Below, piece by piece: positions 9,133 to 18,864 of a DNA stretch of 64,000 nucleotides. The DNA lies in the NCBI RefSeq assembly GCF_028204155.1, contig NZ_JAQLOI010000001.1, positions 744,001 to 808,000 on the forward strand, written 5' to 3'. The notes under the pieces were generated by a model. It worked only from the letters and a program-made list of their open reading frames with translations, was not told the DNA's origin and ran no database searches. This DNA is from Vibrio algarum. Lineage in GTDB: Bacteria > Pseudomonadota > Gammaproteobacteria > Enterobacterales > Vibrionaceae. Each line of letters starts with the position of its first letter. Position 1 is the first letter of the stretch. A program made the translations under genes and the position numbers.

Positions 9133-10938
9133 CTAATTTTTAGGTTCTGTATTTTTTGATGTGGTTAATTCTGATTCTTCTGTAATTTCTTCGTTAAACG
9201 CTTTGTGTATGGCAATTGGTTCTATATCTATATTAGAAAAATCAAAATTTGGGAACAAAAAATCGGCTTCTGAACGTATCTGATTTGCTTTACTGACCTC
9301 ACCTAAGCCTAGGTAAGCCATGATTAAGTGGCTGTAAAGCTGTTCTTGTGGTTTTTCTCTAATCGCTTGTAATGCCCAAGAGATATAATGTTCAACATCC
9401 AACCTATTGCCTGTGACCAGACCTTTCTTTAGTGATTCACTGTATAGATTCCATTCATAACGTAATTTCTGTGACATTGGATTGACCACTTGAGTCAGGA
9501 TTTTCGTGTCTCTCGGGAAAGAGTTTTCAAACTTGAATAGCATTATATTGGTCTGCAATGCGACGAACATGTACATCGTTGTTATTGCGGGAACAATAAA
9601 GCTTGTCGTTCTTATTAACACCTTGCTGACTTTTGAAATAGAGCGGACTTTATATTTTGAGGTTCTCTGATCTACCCAATATAAAAGTATGATAAAAATG
9701 AGCCAATGGATGGCAGAGAGGTAAAATGGAGCGCCCATTTGGCTATGCAGTACAATGGGTACAAATAGGCTAAATATGGCTAATCTGGTGCCTTTACGTG
9801 CCGAATACATTTTGAATACTACCATTATCATTGCAATTACTATCGCCACAATGGGTATTATTCCACCTTCAATTCCCCAGTATAGAGTTTCATTTAATGG
9901 ATGCTCAGCGGAGGAATAACCAGCCGAATATTCAGAGTTTAGTTGGTGTTGACGAGCTGAATATAAAATATATTCAGGCCCAAATCGGCCATATCCGTAT
10001 CCTGTAAATGGCTTTTCAATGAACATATCTATCGCTTGTGGAAATAGAGTTGCTCGTTCAATTTGTTGTGTTTGAGAATACGGAGTATCAAGACTAATTG
10101 TGGAAAATAGGATTAAACCCACCCCAACACCAGCGATTGAAGAAGATATCCAGCCACTAAACCTCTGTGGTGTTGAGAAGCGATATAAATAGGTGGCAAC
10201 AATAACAGACCCAAACGCAGTACCGAGCCATTCAAATTCTCGCGCGAGGATGATGATTAATGGAGCAGTGATGAGGGGGACTAGGTAAAGAAACAGCGTT
10301 CTACTTACCTTTTGGCCGTATTTTCTCTCTTGTCTTGCAAGTAAATAACCTGAAATCACTAGTCCGGTAGATAGAAAGCTTACCATGACGCTCGGGTATT
10401 GAAATATCCCAAAAGGCATTTGGGTGAACGTGTTGTAGCCTAGAGTCTCTTTAGGCAACAAGTCAAAAAACTGAGCATAGCCGAGCAATACTTCCATAAT
10501 AGCGCCAATGACAATAAACCAGAGTAGGCGTTGTTTATGCAAATTACTAAGTTTGAATTGTTGTAGTACTAAAAAAAACAACCAACCCGACCATAGGGCT
10601 ATTAACCTCGGTTGGGTGAGCATCCCGAATCTATCAAATTGAAAAAATATAGGAAGGGTTAATATGATACAGCAAATGAACAGAACAATGGTTAACTTGG
10701 TGTAACGAATTCGCTTTGTACTGGCAATATGATAAAAACCAATTGCGCAAATAAAACTAAGAGAAGTCCATACGAAAGCATTAAATGGAAGGGCTAAACC
10801 CATGCCATTAAGATTTGGAATGTAAATATGCATGGCGATGAGAAATACAAAGCCAATTGTGAACATGAATGTGCGGTTAAGCGGTGCCTTAGCTTTTTTT
10901 GGAGCGAGTTTTGTGCCACTAAGGTGAATGATTGCCAT
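9133..10938 (-). CDS. pglL: PglL-type protein O-oligosaccharyltransferase (Wzy_C family)
   Basis: A 601-residue inner-membrane protein with about a dozen hydrophobic segments and a C-terminal region of about 150 residues after the last one (TPR-like or Wzy_C_2-type). The large central loop has GYGYGRFGPEY and SAEHPLNETLYW, matching the catalytic-loop pattern of PglL and WaaL ligases (conserved His in HPLNE). PglL enzymes move lipid-linked glycans onto Ser/Thr of periplasmic proteins, often type IV pilins. The V. cholerae gene in the same position, between the aminotransferase and uvrA, has been reported active as PglL when expressed in E. coli. A WaaL O-antigen ligase remains possible. The coding strand has an intact T8 run (plus-strand 10571-10578). 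Confidence 0.75.
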   Translation of the reverse strand: MAIIHLSGTKLAPKKAKAPLNRTFMFTIGFVFLIAMHIYIPNLNGMGLALPFNAFVWTSLSFICAIGFYHIASTKRIRYTKLTIVLFICCIILTLPIFFQFDRFGMLTQPRLIALWSGWLFFLVLQQFKLSNLHKQRLLWFIVIGAIMEVLLGYAQFFDLLPKETLGYNTFTQMPFGIFQYPSVMVSFLSTGLVISGYLLARQERKYGQKVSRTLFLYLVPLITAPLIIILAREFEWLGTAFGSVIVATYLYRFSTPQRFSGWISSSIAGVGVGLILFSTISLDTPYSQTQQIERATLFPQAIDMFIEKPFTGYGYGRFGPEYILYSARQHQLNSEYSAGYSSAEHPLNETLYWGIEGGIIPIVAIVIAMIMVVFKMYSARKGTRLAIFSLFVPIVLHSQMGAPFYLSAIHWLIFIILLYWVDQRTSKYKVRSISKVSKVLIRTTSFIVPAITTMYMFVALQTNIMLFKFENSFPRDTKILTQVVNPMSQKLRYEWNLYSESLKKGLVTGNRLDVEHYISWALQAIREKPQEQLYSHLIMAYLGLGEVSKANQIRSEADFLFPNFDFSNIDIEPIAIHKAFNEEITEESELTTSKNTEPKN

Positions 10939-10953
10939 TTTTGCATCCCTAAT

Positions 10954-10977
10954 TAAAAAGCGAGCTAAGCTCGCTTT
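10954..10977 (-). terminator. uvrA terminator
   Basis: AAAAGCGAGC, a TTA loop and GCTCGCTTTTT on the minus strand: a 10-bp stem running into Ts, about 80 bases after the uvrA stop and just before pglL. This suggests uvrA and pglL are separate transcription units. Confidence 0.88.
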
Positions 10978-11059
10978 TCTACTTTACCTTTTTTTCAAAG
11001 ACAACCTAGAGTCTATTGTTTTTAAAGTGGGTATTGTTTAACCCATATTCATTCTGGGG

Positions 11060-13894
11060 TCATTTCTTGAGCTTTAGCAGTGGTTTCAAAAATCTTGCGG
11101 TATGAGAACCTTTCACATTAGCAACCTCTTCAGGTGTTCCTTCTGCGATAATCTCGCCACCACCTTGTCCACCTTCAGGCCCTAAATCTACTACCCAATC
11201 TGCGGTTTTAATTACGTCTAAGTTATGTTCGATCACAACGACAGTATTACCATGGTCTCTTAATCTGTGAAGTACGGTTAATAACTGTTGAATATCATGA
11301 AAGTGCAGGCCAGTTGTTGGCTCATCTAAAATATACAAGGTTTGACCTGTATCACGCTTAGAGAGTTCTCTTGCTAATTTGACTCTTTGTGCTTCGCCAC
11401 CGGAAAGCGTTGTGGCGGCTTGACCGAGCCTAATGTATGAGAGACCAACATCCATCAAAGTCTGGAGTTTTCGTGCGATAACAGGCACAGGAGCAAAGTA
11501 TTCTCTAGCATCTTCTACCGTCATTTGTAGAACTTCGTCGATCGATTTGCCTTTATATCTTACTTCCAAGGTTTCACGGTTATAGCGTTTACCTTTGCAA
11601 ACATCACAAGGTACATAAACATCAGGCAAGAAATGCATTTCAACTTTAATAACACCATCACCCTGACAAGCTTCGCAACGGCCCCCGCGAACATTAAAAC
11701 TGAACCGTCCAGGTTTATATCCTCGCGATCTAGATTCTTGCGTTCCTGCGAATAGCTCTCTAATTGGCGTAAATATTCCAGTATAGGTTGCTGGGTTTGA
11801 ACGCGGTGTCCTACCTATTGGGCTTTGGTCAATATCGATAACCTTGTCGAAATTCTCTAATCCTTTGATTTTTTTATAAGGTGCTGGTTCAGCTGTCGTC
11901 GCACCATTCAACTGAGTTTGAGCTATTTTGTAGAAAGTATCGTTAATAAGCGTTGATTTTCCAGAACCAGACACACCAGTAATACAGCTAAACAGGCCAA
12001 CGGGTAACGAAAGAGTGACATTTTTTAAGTTGTTTCCAGTGGCTCCAATTAGTTCGACCGTTTTCTTCGTATTTCTCGGTGTTCTTTTTTCAGGAATACT
12101 TATCTCTTTTGCACCACTTAGATATTGGCCGGTAAGGGACTCTGGAGTATCTAAAATTTGTTGCATGGTCCCTTCTGCCACGACAGTACCACCATGAATC
12201 CCAGCGCCAGGACCGATGTCTATCACATGATCGGCTGCGCGAATAGCTTCTTCATCATGCTCTACAACGAGTACCGTATTTCCAAGGTCTCTAAGGTGAG
12301 TCAGTGTCTTGAGTAAGCGTTCATTGTCTCGCTGATGTAAGCCGATCGATGGCTCATCCAGTACGTACATGACACCGACTAATCCTGCCCCAATTTGGCT
12401 TGCTAGCCTAATTCTTTGGGCTTCTCCACCAGAGAGAGTTTCAGCGCTTCTTGAAAGGTTAAGGTAATTTAGGCCAACATTAACTAAGAAACGTAATCGG
12501 TCATTTATCTCTTTCATCACCTTTTCGGCAATCTGTGCTTTCTGCCCGGTAAGTGAGAGGCTTTCAAAAAAGAGGATGGCTTCGGCAATACTCATTTCAA
12601 CGATATCTGGCAGAGGAGTATCTTCAATAAAGACATTCCTTGCTTCTGTTCTTAAGCGTGTACCGTTACAGCTAGTACAAGATTTTGTGGAAATGTATTT
12701 CGTTAAATCTTCCCGAACAGCGTTTGATTCTGTTTCTCGATAGCGTCTTTCTAATGTATTTAGAATCCCTTCAAATGGATGTCGCTTAACACGGATATCT
12801 CCCCGATCATTAATATATTTAAATTCAACTTCCGTTTTTCCTGAACCTTTTAAAATAGTATCTTGAATTTTTTTAGGCAGTTCATTAAACGGAGAAAATA
12901 GATCAAAGTGGTAGTGTTCAGCTAACGACGTTAGCATTTGAAAATAATAATAGTTTTTCTGATCCCAACCTTTGATTGCCCCTTCAGCGACACTTAAGTT
13001 GTCATTGAGAATGACTCGGCTTGGGTCAAAATATTGTTGTACTCCCAATCCATCGCATGTAGCACAGGCACCTGCCGGATTATTAAAAGAAAATAACCTT
13101 GGTTCTAGTTCTTGCATGCTGTATCCACAATGTGGACAGGCAAAATTTGCAGAAAAAATGATGTCTTCTTTTTCTTTATCTTCCATCCAACATACTGCGG
13201 CAATTCCACCTGATAGTTCTAATGAGGTTTCGAACGATTCTGCGAGTCTTTGTTGTAAGTCTCCTCTCACTTTAAATCGGTCGACCACTACTTCAATAGT
13301 ATGTTTTTTATGGAGTTCTAACGTAGGTGGATCAGATAAATCACAGGTTTCACCGTCGATACGAGCACGAATAAAACCTTGTGCCGCCAGATTTTCGAGA
13401 GTTTTAGTATGCTCTCCTTTACGTTCTTTCACGATCGGTGCTAGCAACATCATTTTAGAGCCTTCAGGCAGCTCTAAAACTTTATCTACCATTTGGCTAA
13501 CGGTCTGAGCAGTCAATGGAACCTTATGAGTAGGACAGCGAGGCTCTCCAACGCGAGCGTAAAGCAACCTTAGATAGTCGTATACTTCAGTAATGGTCCC
13601 CACAGTTGAACGAGGGTTGTGAGAGGTGGATTTTTGCTCAATAGATATTGCAGGAGAAAGCCCTTCGATATGGTCAACATCTGGCTTTTCCATTAAAGAT
13701 AAAAATTGCCTAGCGTACGCGGATAGTGACTCAACATAACGACGCTGGCCTTCTGCATAAAGGGTATCAAATGCTAAAGAGGATTTTCCCGACCCTGATA
13801 AACCGGTGATAACGGTAAGCTTATCTCGTGGAATGGTTAAATTGATGTTCTTTAGATTGTGGGTTCTAGCCCCTCTGATTTCTATTTGATCCAT
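11060..13894 (-). CDS. uvrA: Excinuclease ABC subunit A, UvrA
   Basis: A 944-residue protein (E. coli 940), colinear with E. coli UvrA. It is the damage-sensing ATPase of nucleotide excision repair and loads UvrB at lesions. Two ABC modules are visible: Walker [10 protein letters not shown] (near residue 31) and GVSGSGKST (near 640), signatures LSGGEAQR twice, and zinc-binding CPHC...CATC and CEAC...CDVC pairs. The start chosen is the ATG at 13894 ([12 protein letters not shown]), which matches the family start; an in-frame GTG four codons earlier lacks a ribosome site. A LexA box lies upstream. Confidence 0.97.
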   Translation of the reverse strand: MDQIEIRGARTHNLKNINLTIPRDKLTVITGLSGSGKSSLAFDTLYAEGQRRYVESLSAYARQFLSLMEKPDVDHIEGLSPAISIEQKSTSHNPRSTVGTITEVYDYLRLLYARVGEPRCPTHKVPLTAQTVSQMVDKVLELPEGSKMMLLAPIVKERKGEHTKTLENLAAQGFIRARIDGETCDLSDPPTLELHKKHTIEVVVDRFKVRGDLQQRLAESFETSLELSGGIAAVCWMEDKEKEDIIFSANFACPHCGYSMQELEPRLFSFNNPAGACATCDGLGVQQYFDPSRVILNDNLSVAEGAIKGWDQKNYYYFQMLTSLAEHYHFDLFSPFNELPKKIQDTILKGSGKTEVEFKYINDRGDIRVKRHPFEGILNTLERRYRETESNAVREDLTKYISTKSCTSCNGTRLRTEARNVFIEDTPLPDIVEMSIAEAILFFESLSLTGQKAQIAEKVMKEINDRLRFLVNVGLNYLNLSRSAETLSGGEAQRIRLASQIGAGLVGVMYVLDEPSIGLHQRDNERLLKTLTHLRDLGNTVLVVEHDEEAIRAADHVIDIGPGAGIHGGTVVAEGTMQQILDTPESLTGQYLSGAKEISIPEKRTPRNTKKTVELIGATGNNLKNVTLSLPVGLFSCITGVSGSGKSTLINDTFYKIAQTQLNGATTAEPAPYKKIKGLENFDKVIDIDQSPIGRTPRSNPATYTGIFTPIRELFAGTQESRSRGYKPGRFSFNVRGGRCEACQGDGVIKVEMHFLPDVYVPCDVCKGKRYNRETLEVRYKGKSIDEVLQMTVEDAREYFAPVPVIARKLQTLMDVGLSYIRLGQAATTLSGGEAQRVKLARELSKRDTGQTLYILDEPTTGLHFHDIQQLLTVLHRLRDHGNTVVVIEHNLDVIKTADWVVDLGPEGGQGGGEIIAEGTPEEVANVKGSHTARFLKPLLKLKK

Positions 13895-13958
13895 TTGTCT
13901 GCTCACTTTACTTGCTATTGGGCAAGTATCGCACAGTAAAATTTATCTGCAAGAATTA

Positions 13959-13974
13959 CTGTATAAAAAAACAG
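13959..13974 (-). promoter_or_regulatory. LexA (SOS) box upstream of uvrA
   Basis: CTGTATAAAAAAACAG fits the gammaproteobacterial LexA consensus CTG-N10-CAG with an A/T-rich core, 65 bases before the uvrA start. uvrA is an SOS gene in E. coli and Vibrio, so damage induction is the natural reading. Confidence 0.87.
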
Positions 13975-13989
13975 TTAGTATGGGAGTGT

Positions 13990-14019
13990 AAAAATGCCAC
14001 CTAAAGAGGTGGCATTTAT
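13990..14019 (-). terminator. galU terminator
   Basis: On the minus strand TAAATGCCACC and GGTGGCATTTTT form a stem of about 10 bp with a short loop and a T-run, about 20 bases after the galU stop. Confidence 0.88.
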
Positions 14020-14036
14020 GCAGAAATAATAGATCT

Positions 14037-14912
14037 TTAACTTGTTTTTGCAGTAGCGTGCTTATCTAATTCCATTTTCTGTTCATCTTTTTTGTATAGG
14101 TTTTGATAGCAGTAGTTTGTCGCTTCTATATAACCTTCAACGCTACCACAGTCGAAACGGCGACCTTTGAATTTATAAGCTAAAACACACCCTGACTTAG
14201 CTTGTTGCAACAAAGCATCAGTGATCTGAATCTCACCACCTTTACCTGGCTTAGTATTTTCAATAATGTCAAAGATATCAGGTGTTAAGATATAACGACC
14301 TATGATAGCGAGGTTACTTGGTTCTGTTCCAGGTTCTGGCTTTTCGACCATATCATCTACACGAAAAATATCGTCTTTAATCATTTCTCCAGAAATTACA
14401 CCATATTTATGAATATCTTCTTTTGGTACTTCTTGAACAGCCACAATTGAGCAACGAAATTGTTTATATAGCGCAACCATTTGTGCGAGAACGCCATCAC
14501 CCTCTTCATTCACACATAAATCGTCAGCGAGAACTACAGCAAAAGGTGCATCACCAATGAGCTCTTTGCCTGTAAGAATCGCATGGCCTAAGCCTCTCAT
14601 TTCACGCTGTCTGATATAGGTAAAATGGGCAGAGTCCATAATTCTACGAATATCACCTAATAGCTCTTCTTTATTGGTACCATTTATTTGGTGTTCAAGT
14701 TCGTAGTTTTTGTCGAAGTGATCGATGAGCGTGTTTTTACCTCGGCCTGTAACTACACACATGCCGGTCAGGCCTGCCTCAATGGCTTCATCAACCCCGT
14801 ACTCGATGAGTGGTTTGTTAACCACTGGCATCATTTCTTTTGGCATAGATTTCGTAGCGGGAAGAAATCGAGTACCGTAGCCAGCTGCTGGAAAAAGACA
14901 TTTTTTGATCAT
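14037..14912 (-). CDS. galU: UTP-glucose-1-phosphate uridylyltransferase GalU
   Basis: A 291-residue cytoplasmic enzyme that makes UDP-glucose from UTP and glucose-1-phosphate, for LPS core, exopolysaccharide and galactose use. The nucleotide-binding motif AAGYGTRFLPATKSMPKEM is at residues 9-27, and VVLADDLCV and VEKPEPG are the sugar-nucleotide and catalytic regions. AGGAT lies seven bases before the ATG. It lies between uvrA and qstR on the minus strand with its own terminator. Confidence 0.95.
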   Translation of the reverse strand: MIKKCLFPAAGYGTRFLPATKSMPKEMMPVVNKPLIEYGVDEAIEAGLTGMCVVTGRGKNTLIDHFDKNYELEHQINGTNKEELLGDIRRIMDSAHFTYIRQREMRGLGHAILTGKELIGDAPFAVVLADDLCVNEEGDGVLAQMVALYKQFRCSIVAVQEVPKEDIHKYGVISGEMIKDDIFRVDDMVEKPEPGTEPSNLAIIGRYILTPDIFDIIENTKPGKGGEIQITDALLQQAKSGCVLAYKFKGRRFDCGSVEGYIEATNYCYQNLYKKDEQKMELDKHATAKTS

Positions 14913-15015
14913 AGATAAATCCTATACCGAATGATTCTTAGTTATTATTGACGATAGAATATCATAGCAGCATGGCACAATAGTACCTTTGAACTAAATG
15001 TTCTCAGATATATGA

Positions 15016-15651
15016 CTAGGGTAAATATTTGTGTGTCCATGCAATTGCTTGAGTTCTGTTTGATACTTTTATTTTTTTAAATATTTTATACAAATGAGAT
15101 TTAACCGTATGTTCACTAACAAAGAGCTCGTCTGCAAGTTTGTTGTTCGATAATCCTAAACGAAGTCGCTCTAATACCTGAATCTCTCTCTGGGTGAGGT
15201 TAATGTTATAAGGTTCGCTAAAACGAATTATTAGGGACTGATAATACTCAATTAATTGGTTCGAAATGCTCAGGGGAAGTGAACTGTCCCCACAAAGTAG
15301 GGCATTAATCGCAAAAGAGATATCTTCGCTGGAGGTGTTCGAAAATAAATAGCCTTTCAGTCGACCTAGCTTAATAAGATCCGAAGTAGTAATTGATGTA
15401 GGGGCATCATAGACGACGGTAAAGCAGTATTTATTAATTTCAGTAAGTTGCTTGAGTTGGGCTTCAATTTCCGTTGCCGTTTTGAAATCGAAAACGTAGA
15501 GAAAAGTGCCTGTTAGTGAAGTTGAATCTTCAATGTCAGATTTTGGTATCTCGCTATAATAACTGTTTGGGTGGTTTTCCACTGCGTTTTTTAGTCGGTT
15601 TGAAAAGTAAGTATCATTTTCAATATGCACGACATTCATTTTACTTGTCAT
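15016..15651 (-). CDS. qstR: LuxR-family regulator, QstR-like (competence / T6SS control)
   Basis: A 211-residue protein with a receiver-like or divergent N-terminal half and a clear C-terminal LuxR helix-turn-helix (LTQREIQVLERLRLGLSN, then SEHTVKSHLYKIFKKI, about residues 150-205). Size and position, between galU and ssb, match V. cholerae QstR, which works downstream of HapR and TfoX to switch on DNA-uptake and type VI genes. The N-terminal half lacks an obvious phosphorylation Asp triad, so activity is probably set by expression. GAGG sits eight bases before the ATG. The name rests on position and architecture more than on motif identity. Confidence 0.72.
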   Translation of the reverse strand: MTSKMNVVHIENDTYFSNRLKNAVENHPNSYYSEIPKSDIEDSTSLTGTFLYVFDFKTATEIEAQLKQLTEINKYCFTVVYDAPTSITTSDLIKLGRLKGYLFSNTSSEDISFAINALLCGDSSLPLSISNQLIEYYQSLIIRFSEPYNINLTQREIQVLERLRLGLSNNKLADELFVSEHTVKSHLYKIFKKIKVSNRTQAIAWTHKYLP

Positions 15652-15952
15652 CGTACTTACCTCAATTGTCAGAAATGTTCTTTACTTTAGCGTGAAGATT
15701 TTTGAACTGTCATGGACTATTGAAAGAAATTATACGTATTTTCGTATGATGTTGATTTATATAAATGAATTAGACCGTAGGATTTCATTGAAGTGAGTTG
15801 TTACTCGAAATTAAGTCAAAAATAGGTATGCGTAATCTATCTTTTATTCATACTATATGTCGGCATTGAGATACAAGAAGGGTTGAGACTATCAAAGTTC
15901 ATGGTATTCTTGTCGCCTTATATTTTTATAGAACATGTATACGGAGCAGATC
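15652..15952. other. qstR/ssb divergent control region
   Basis: About 300 bases without a gene. It holds a small inverted repeat, ATACG-N6-CGTAT (15732-15747), and a candidate ssb promoter at 15883-15910. I found no CTG-N10-CAG LexA box here, and no convincing CRP or HapR site by eye. Confidence 0.5.
15883..15910 (+). promoter_or_regulatory. Candidate sigma-70 promoter for ssb
   Basis: TTGAGA, a 16-base spacer and TATTCT: five of six and four of six consensus matches, 42 bases before the ssb ATG. Found by eye only. Confidence 0.35.
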
Positions 15953-16510
15953 ATGGCGAGCCGTGGAATTAATAAGGTTATTTTGGTTGGCAACTTAGGT
16001 AGCGATCCAGAAGTGAGATATATGCCAAGCGGCGGTGCAGTAGCTAATATTACTATTGCTACTTCAGAGAGCTGGCGTGATAAAGCGACAGGCGAACAGC
16101 GTGAAAAAACGGAATGGCATAGAGTTGCTCTTTTCGGAAAACTAGCTGAAGTCGCTGGCGAGTATCTACGTAAAGGTTCTCAAGTTTATATTGAAGGCCA
16201 ATTGCAAACTCGTAAGTGGCAAGATCAAAGTGGTCAAGATCGTTACACCACTGAAGTTGTTGTTCAAGGTTTCAACGGAGTTATGCAGATGCTTGGTGGT
16301 CGCCAAGGTCAAGGTGGAGCTCCAACTCAACAAGCTCCGCAACAAGGTGGATGGGGCCAGCCTCAACAACCTGTGCAACAAGCACCCGCGCAAGCACCAC
16401 AACAAGCGCCACAGCAGGCTCAGCAACGTGCACCTCAGCAAGCCCCACAACAAGCACAGCCTCAGTATAATGAACCACCAATGGATTTTGATGACGATAT
16501 TCCGTTTTAG
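15953..16510 (+). CDS. ssb: Single-stranded DNA-binding protein SSB
   Basis: A 185-residue protein. The OB-fold (residues 1-115) starts [16 protein letters not shown] as in E. coli SSB, and the C-terminus ends MDFDDDIPF, the acidic tip that docks repair and replication partners. Between them is a 60-residue linker made almost only of Gln, Ala, Pro and Gly, with repeats of QQAPQQ. The ATG at 15953 has GGAG seven bases upstream and matches the family start; an in-frame ATG six codons earlier does not. It coats ssDNA in replication, recombination and, in vibrios, DNA uptake. The CAA/CAG-rich linker creates long meaningless frames on both strands. Confidence 0.96.
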   Translation: MASRGINKVILVGNLGSDPEVRYMPSGGAVANITIATSESWRDKATGEQREKTEWHRVALFGKLAEVAGEYLRKGSQVYIEGQLQTRKWQDQSGQDRYTTEVVVQGFNGVMQMLGGRQGQGGAPTQQAPQQGGWGQPQQPVQQAPAQAPQQAPQQAQQRAPQQAPQQAQPQYNEPPMDFDDDIPF

Positions 16511-16540
16511 CAGTTAATTGTCGATTAGAACCATTAAAAG

Positions 16541-16563
16541 AGCCCGCTTTTGCGGGCTTTTTA
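16541..16563 (+). terminator. ssb terminator
   Basis: AGCCCGC, TTTT loop, GCGGGCT and five Ts, 30 bases after the ssb stop. Confidence 0.93.
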
Positions 16564-16854
16564 ACGTTTTATACGTTGTTTAACTTTTTGTGCTCTGCTT
16601 AACTATTTGCGGTCTTATTAACTAAAGACCCATAAATCAGATGGTGTACTTTTCCAGAAATTAGAGGCGATGATGTAGAATATCGATTGTAAGTCTCTGA
16701 CTTTTTGATTAATTGAGATCTAGACTAGAATTATCAAGCATTCATGCATTCACATCTCGTACATAAAGGTTAATATCTTAGAGGAAGCATATAAATCTAG
16801 GATTACGCTAGATACAAGGGTTAAGATAAAATAGTTAAAAGGATTTTGCTATTC
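16564..16854 (+). other. Leader region of the msh locus
   Basis: About 290 bases without a gene, before mshH. A weak -10 (TAGAAT, 16726-16731) is the best promoter hint. GCATTCA occurs twice in tandem at 16738-16752. Three GGA triplets lie in the last 80 bases, including the ribosome site AAAGGAT. No riboswitch or terminator was recognised. Confidence 0.4.
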
Positions 16855-18846
16855 ATGCGCTACACCCCAACTCTTAAATTGAGTACACGACTAACCGCTT
16901 TTGTTACTATTATTGTTATTGGTGCAATGTTCATTCTATTTGTTGGTGGAACACTTACATTTCGAAGTATCGGCGAAGAGTACCTGAATCAACAAGTAGA
17001 CGGCATTGTTTCTGTCATAGACCAGTCATTAGCTGACGATCAAGATGCTCAGAATGTCAGAGAGTGGATCCCACTGCTGTCTCGAGCAAGTAACATCATT
17101 GAGTTAGAGCTCTTCTCATCTCAGGAAATGATTTATCACTACGTGAATAGTTCAAACCCAACAGACACATCTCGCCTGTATGAAAAAAGCTACCCACTAG
17201 AAAAAAATGCGGGTTTTTCTATTAAGATAAAAGTGCTGTCTCCTTACTTGGAGCAGAGCCATTCATTTAGTGCTTTATCTTCTGTTTCGTTGGCTATTGC
17301 TCTGGTTCTATTCTGTCTTTTTCAAGGAGTTAATTGGCTCAAACGACAACTCCGAGGCTCTGAGTTACTAGAAGAGCGAGGAAGAATGATATTAGCTGGT
17401 CGAGTTGCTCAGCATGCTAAAGGCGATCACAATGAATGGCCATATACTGCAAGTGAAGCATTAGACGTTTTAATTGAGGAGCTTCAAGACGCAAGGCAAG
17501 AGCGGAGTCGTTTCGATACCTTTATACGCACACACACCTTTTTAGACCAATTGACCGGAGCGGCAAACAGAGTACTTTTTGATTCGAAATTAGAATCAGC
17601 GTTACAAGAAAGTGGAGCCAATGGCTCTATCATTCTGTTTAGAATATATGATTGGGACAATCTAACAGAATCGGTTGATAAACAGCGTTGTGATGAATTT
17701 ATCGTTGAAGTCGGTAATGTGATATCCAACATTGTACAGCGTTTTCCTGATGTCGTTTTTGCCCGGTATTTCGAATCAGAGTTTGCCGTAATTATCCCTC
17801 ATCAAAATAGCAAAGATATTTCAGTTCTCGCTAATCAATGTGTTCGTCAACTAGATAAAGTATCACTGCTAAACACCATGGACCATGATAATTGGTGTCA
17901 TATCGGCATTACCGTGTATTCGGAAGGAGAGCGAAGAGGCCATATTCTTAGTGAAGTAGAGACCGCTGTGAAAAGTGCTCAATTGCAAAACAGTAATAAT
18001 TGGAGCCGTTTTCATAAGAAGGACCTTTCGGGAGACTCGCGCGGTTCCGTTAGGTGGCGTACTTTATTTGATAAATGTTTTTCGAATGAGAAGGTTTTGG
18101 TCTTTGAGCAGCCATGCTATTTAATCAATCATGCTTCCAATAAAACGACCTTGTTGCATAATGAGTTATTTGCCAGAATAGACGATGACGGTTTAGGCAT
18201 ATTAAAAGCTTCTCGCTTTATGTCAGCTATTGAGCAAGTGGGTTATCAATCTCATATGGATCAATTGGTTGTAAAAACTATTTTAACATTTATAAAAACC
18301 ACAACTCTTGGAACATGTTATTCTATAAACCTAAATGTTGAGCCGTTTAAAGACCGGATGAATATCCGATGGTTGAGAGACGAGCTGCTACAATTAACAG
18401 CAGAAACAAGAAGTAAATTAAGCTTTGAATTTGTAGAGGGGCAGCTTGTTAACCACTTGGACTACATGCGACCTGTTGTAAGAATGATTTCAGGCTTAGG
18501 TTGTGAAGTCATTGTTGGACAAGCAGGACGAACTATAACCAGCACTCATTACATTAAAGATCTCGAAATAGACTATTTAAAACTTCACAGAAGCCTAGTT
18601 AAAAAAATAGAACAAAGACAAGAAAATCAGCTGTTTATCCGAAGTTTAGTCGGCGCTTGTGAGGGGACTAATACACAGGTCATTGCGGTTGGTGTGGAGC
18701 GCGGTAAAGAGTGGAACTGCCTAGTTGAATTAGGCGTTGATGGTGGTCAAGGAAGAATGTTCCAGGCAGAGAATCAAATTATACCTAAACCAGAAGCGCC
18801 CAAAGTACAGGTTGGCCGCAGAAATCGTTGGCGTAAAAAGTTTTAA
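16855..18846 (+). CDS. mshH: MshH / CsrD homologue: degenerate GGDEF-EAL membrane protein
   Basis: A 663-residue protein colinear with E. coli CsrD. Two membrane segments (about residues 11-35 and 142-160) flank a periplasmic part, followed by a HAMP-like coiled region with NEWP, a GGDEF-like and an EAL-like domain. Both domains have lost catalytic signatures: YFESEF replaces GGDEF and HNELF replaces EAL, so c-di-GMP synthesis or breakdown is not expected. CsrD in E. coli promotes RNase E decay of the CsrB/C RNAs. I chose the ATG at 16855 with AGGA 11 bases upstream; a TTG three codons earlier overlaps the ribosome site. First gene of the MSHA locus, 18 bases before mshI. Confidence 0.9.
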   Translation: MRYTPTLKLSTRLTAFVTIIVIGAMFILFVGGTLTFRSIGEEYLNQQVDGIVSVIDQSLADDQDAQNVREWIPLLSRASNIIELELFSSQEMIYHYVNSSNPTDTSRLYEKSYPLEKNAGFSIKIKVLSPYLEQSHSFSALSSVSLAIALVLFCLFQGVNWLKRQLRGSELLEERGRMILAGRVAQHAKGDHNEWPYTASEALDVLIEELQDARQERSRFDTFIRTHTFLDQLTGAANRVLFDSKLESALQESGANGSIILFRIYDWDNLTESVDKQRCDEFIVEVGNVISNIVQRFPDVVFARYFESEFAVIIPHQNSKDISVLANQCVRQLDKVSLLNTMDHDNWCHIGITVYSEGERRGHILSEVETAVKSAQLQNSNNWSRFHKKDLSGDSRGSVRWRTLFDKCFSNEKVLVFEQPCYLINHASNKTTLLHNELFARIDDDGLGILKASRFMSAIEQVGYQSHMDQLVVKTILTFIKTTTLGTCYSINLNVEPFKDRMNIRWLRDELLQLTAETRSKLSFEFVEGQLVNHLDYMRPVVRMISGLGCEVIVGQAGRTITSTHYIKDLEIDYLKLHRSLVKKIEQRQENQLFIRSLVGACEGTNTQVIAVGVERGKEWNCLVELGVDGGQGRMFQAENQIIPKPEAPKVQVGRRNRWRKKF

Positions 18847-18864
18847 GGATAATGTGAACACTAT

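Noticed and set aside
16166..16517. Overlapping open frames of 66-108 codons on both strands inside ssb
   Set aside because: They come from CAA/CAG-rich repeats of the SSB linker, have odd compositions and lack ribosome sites.
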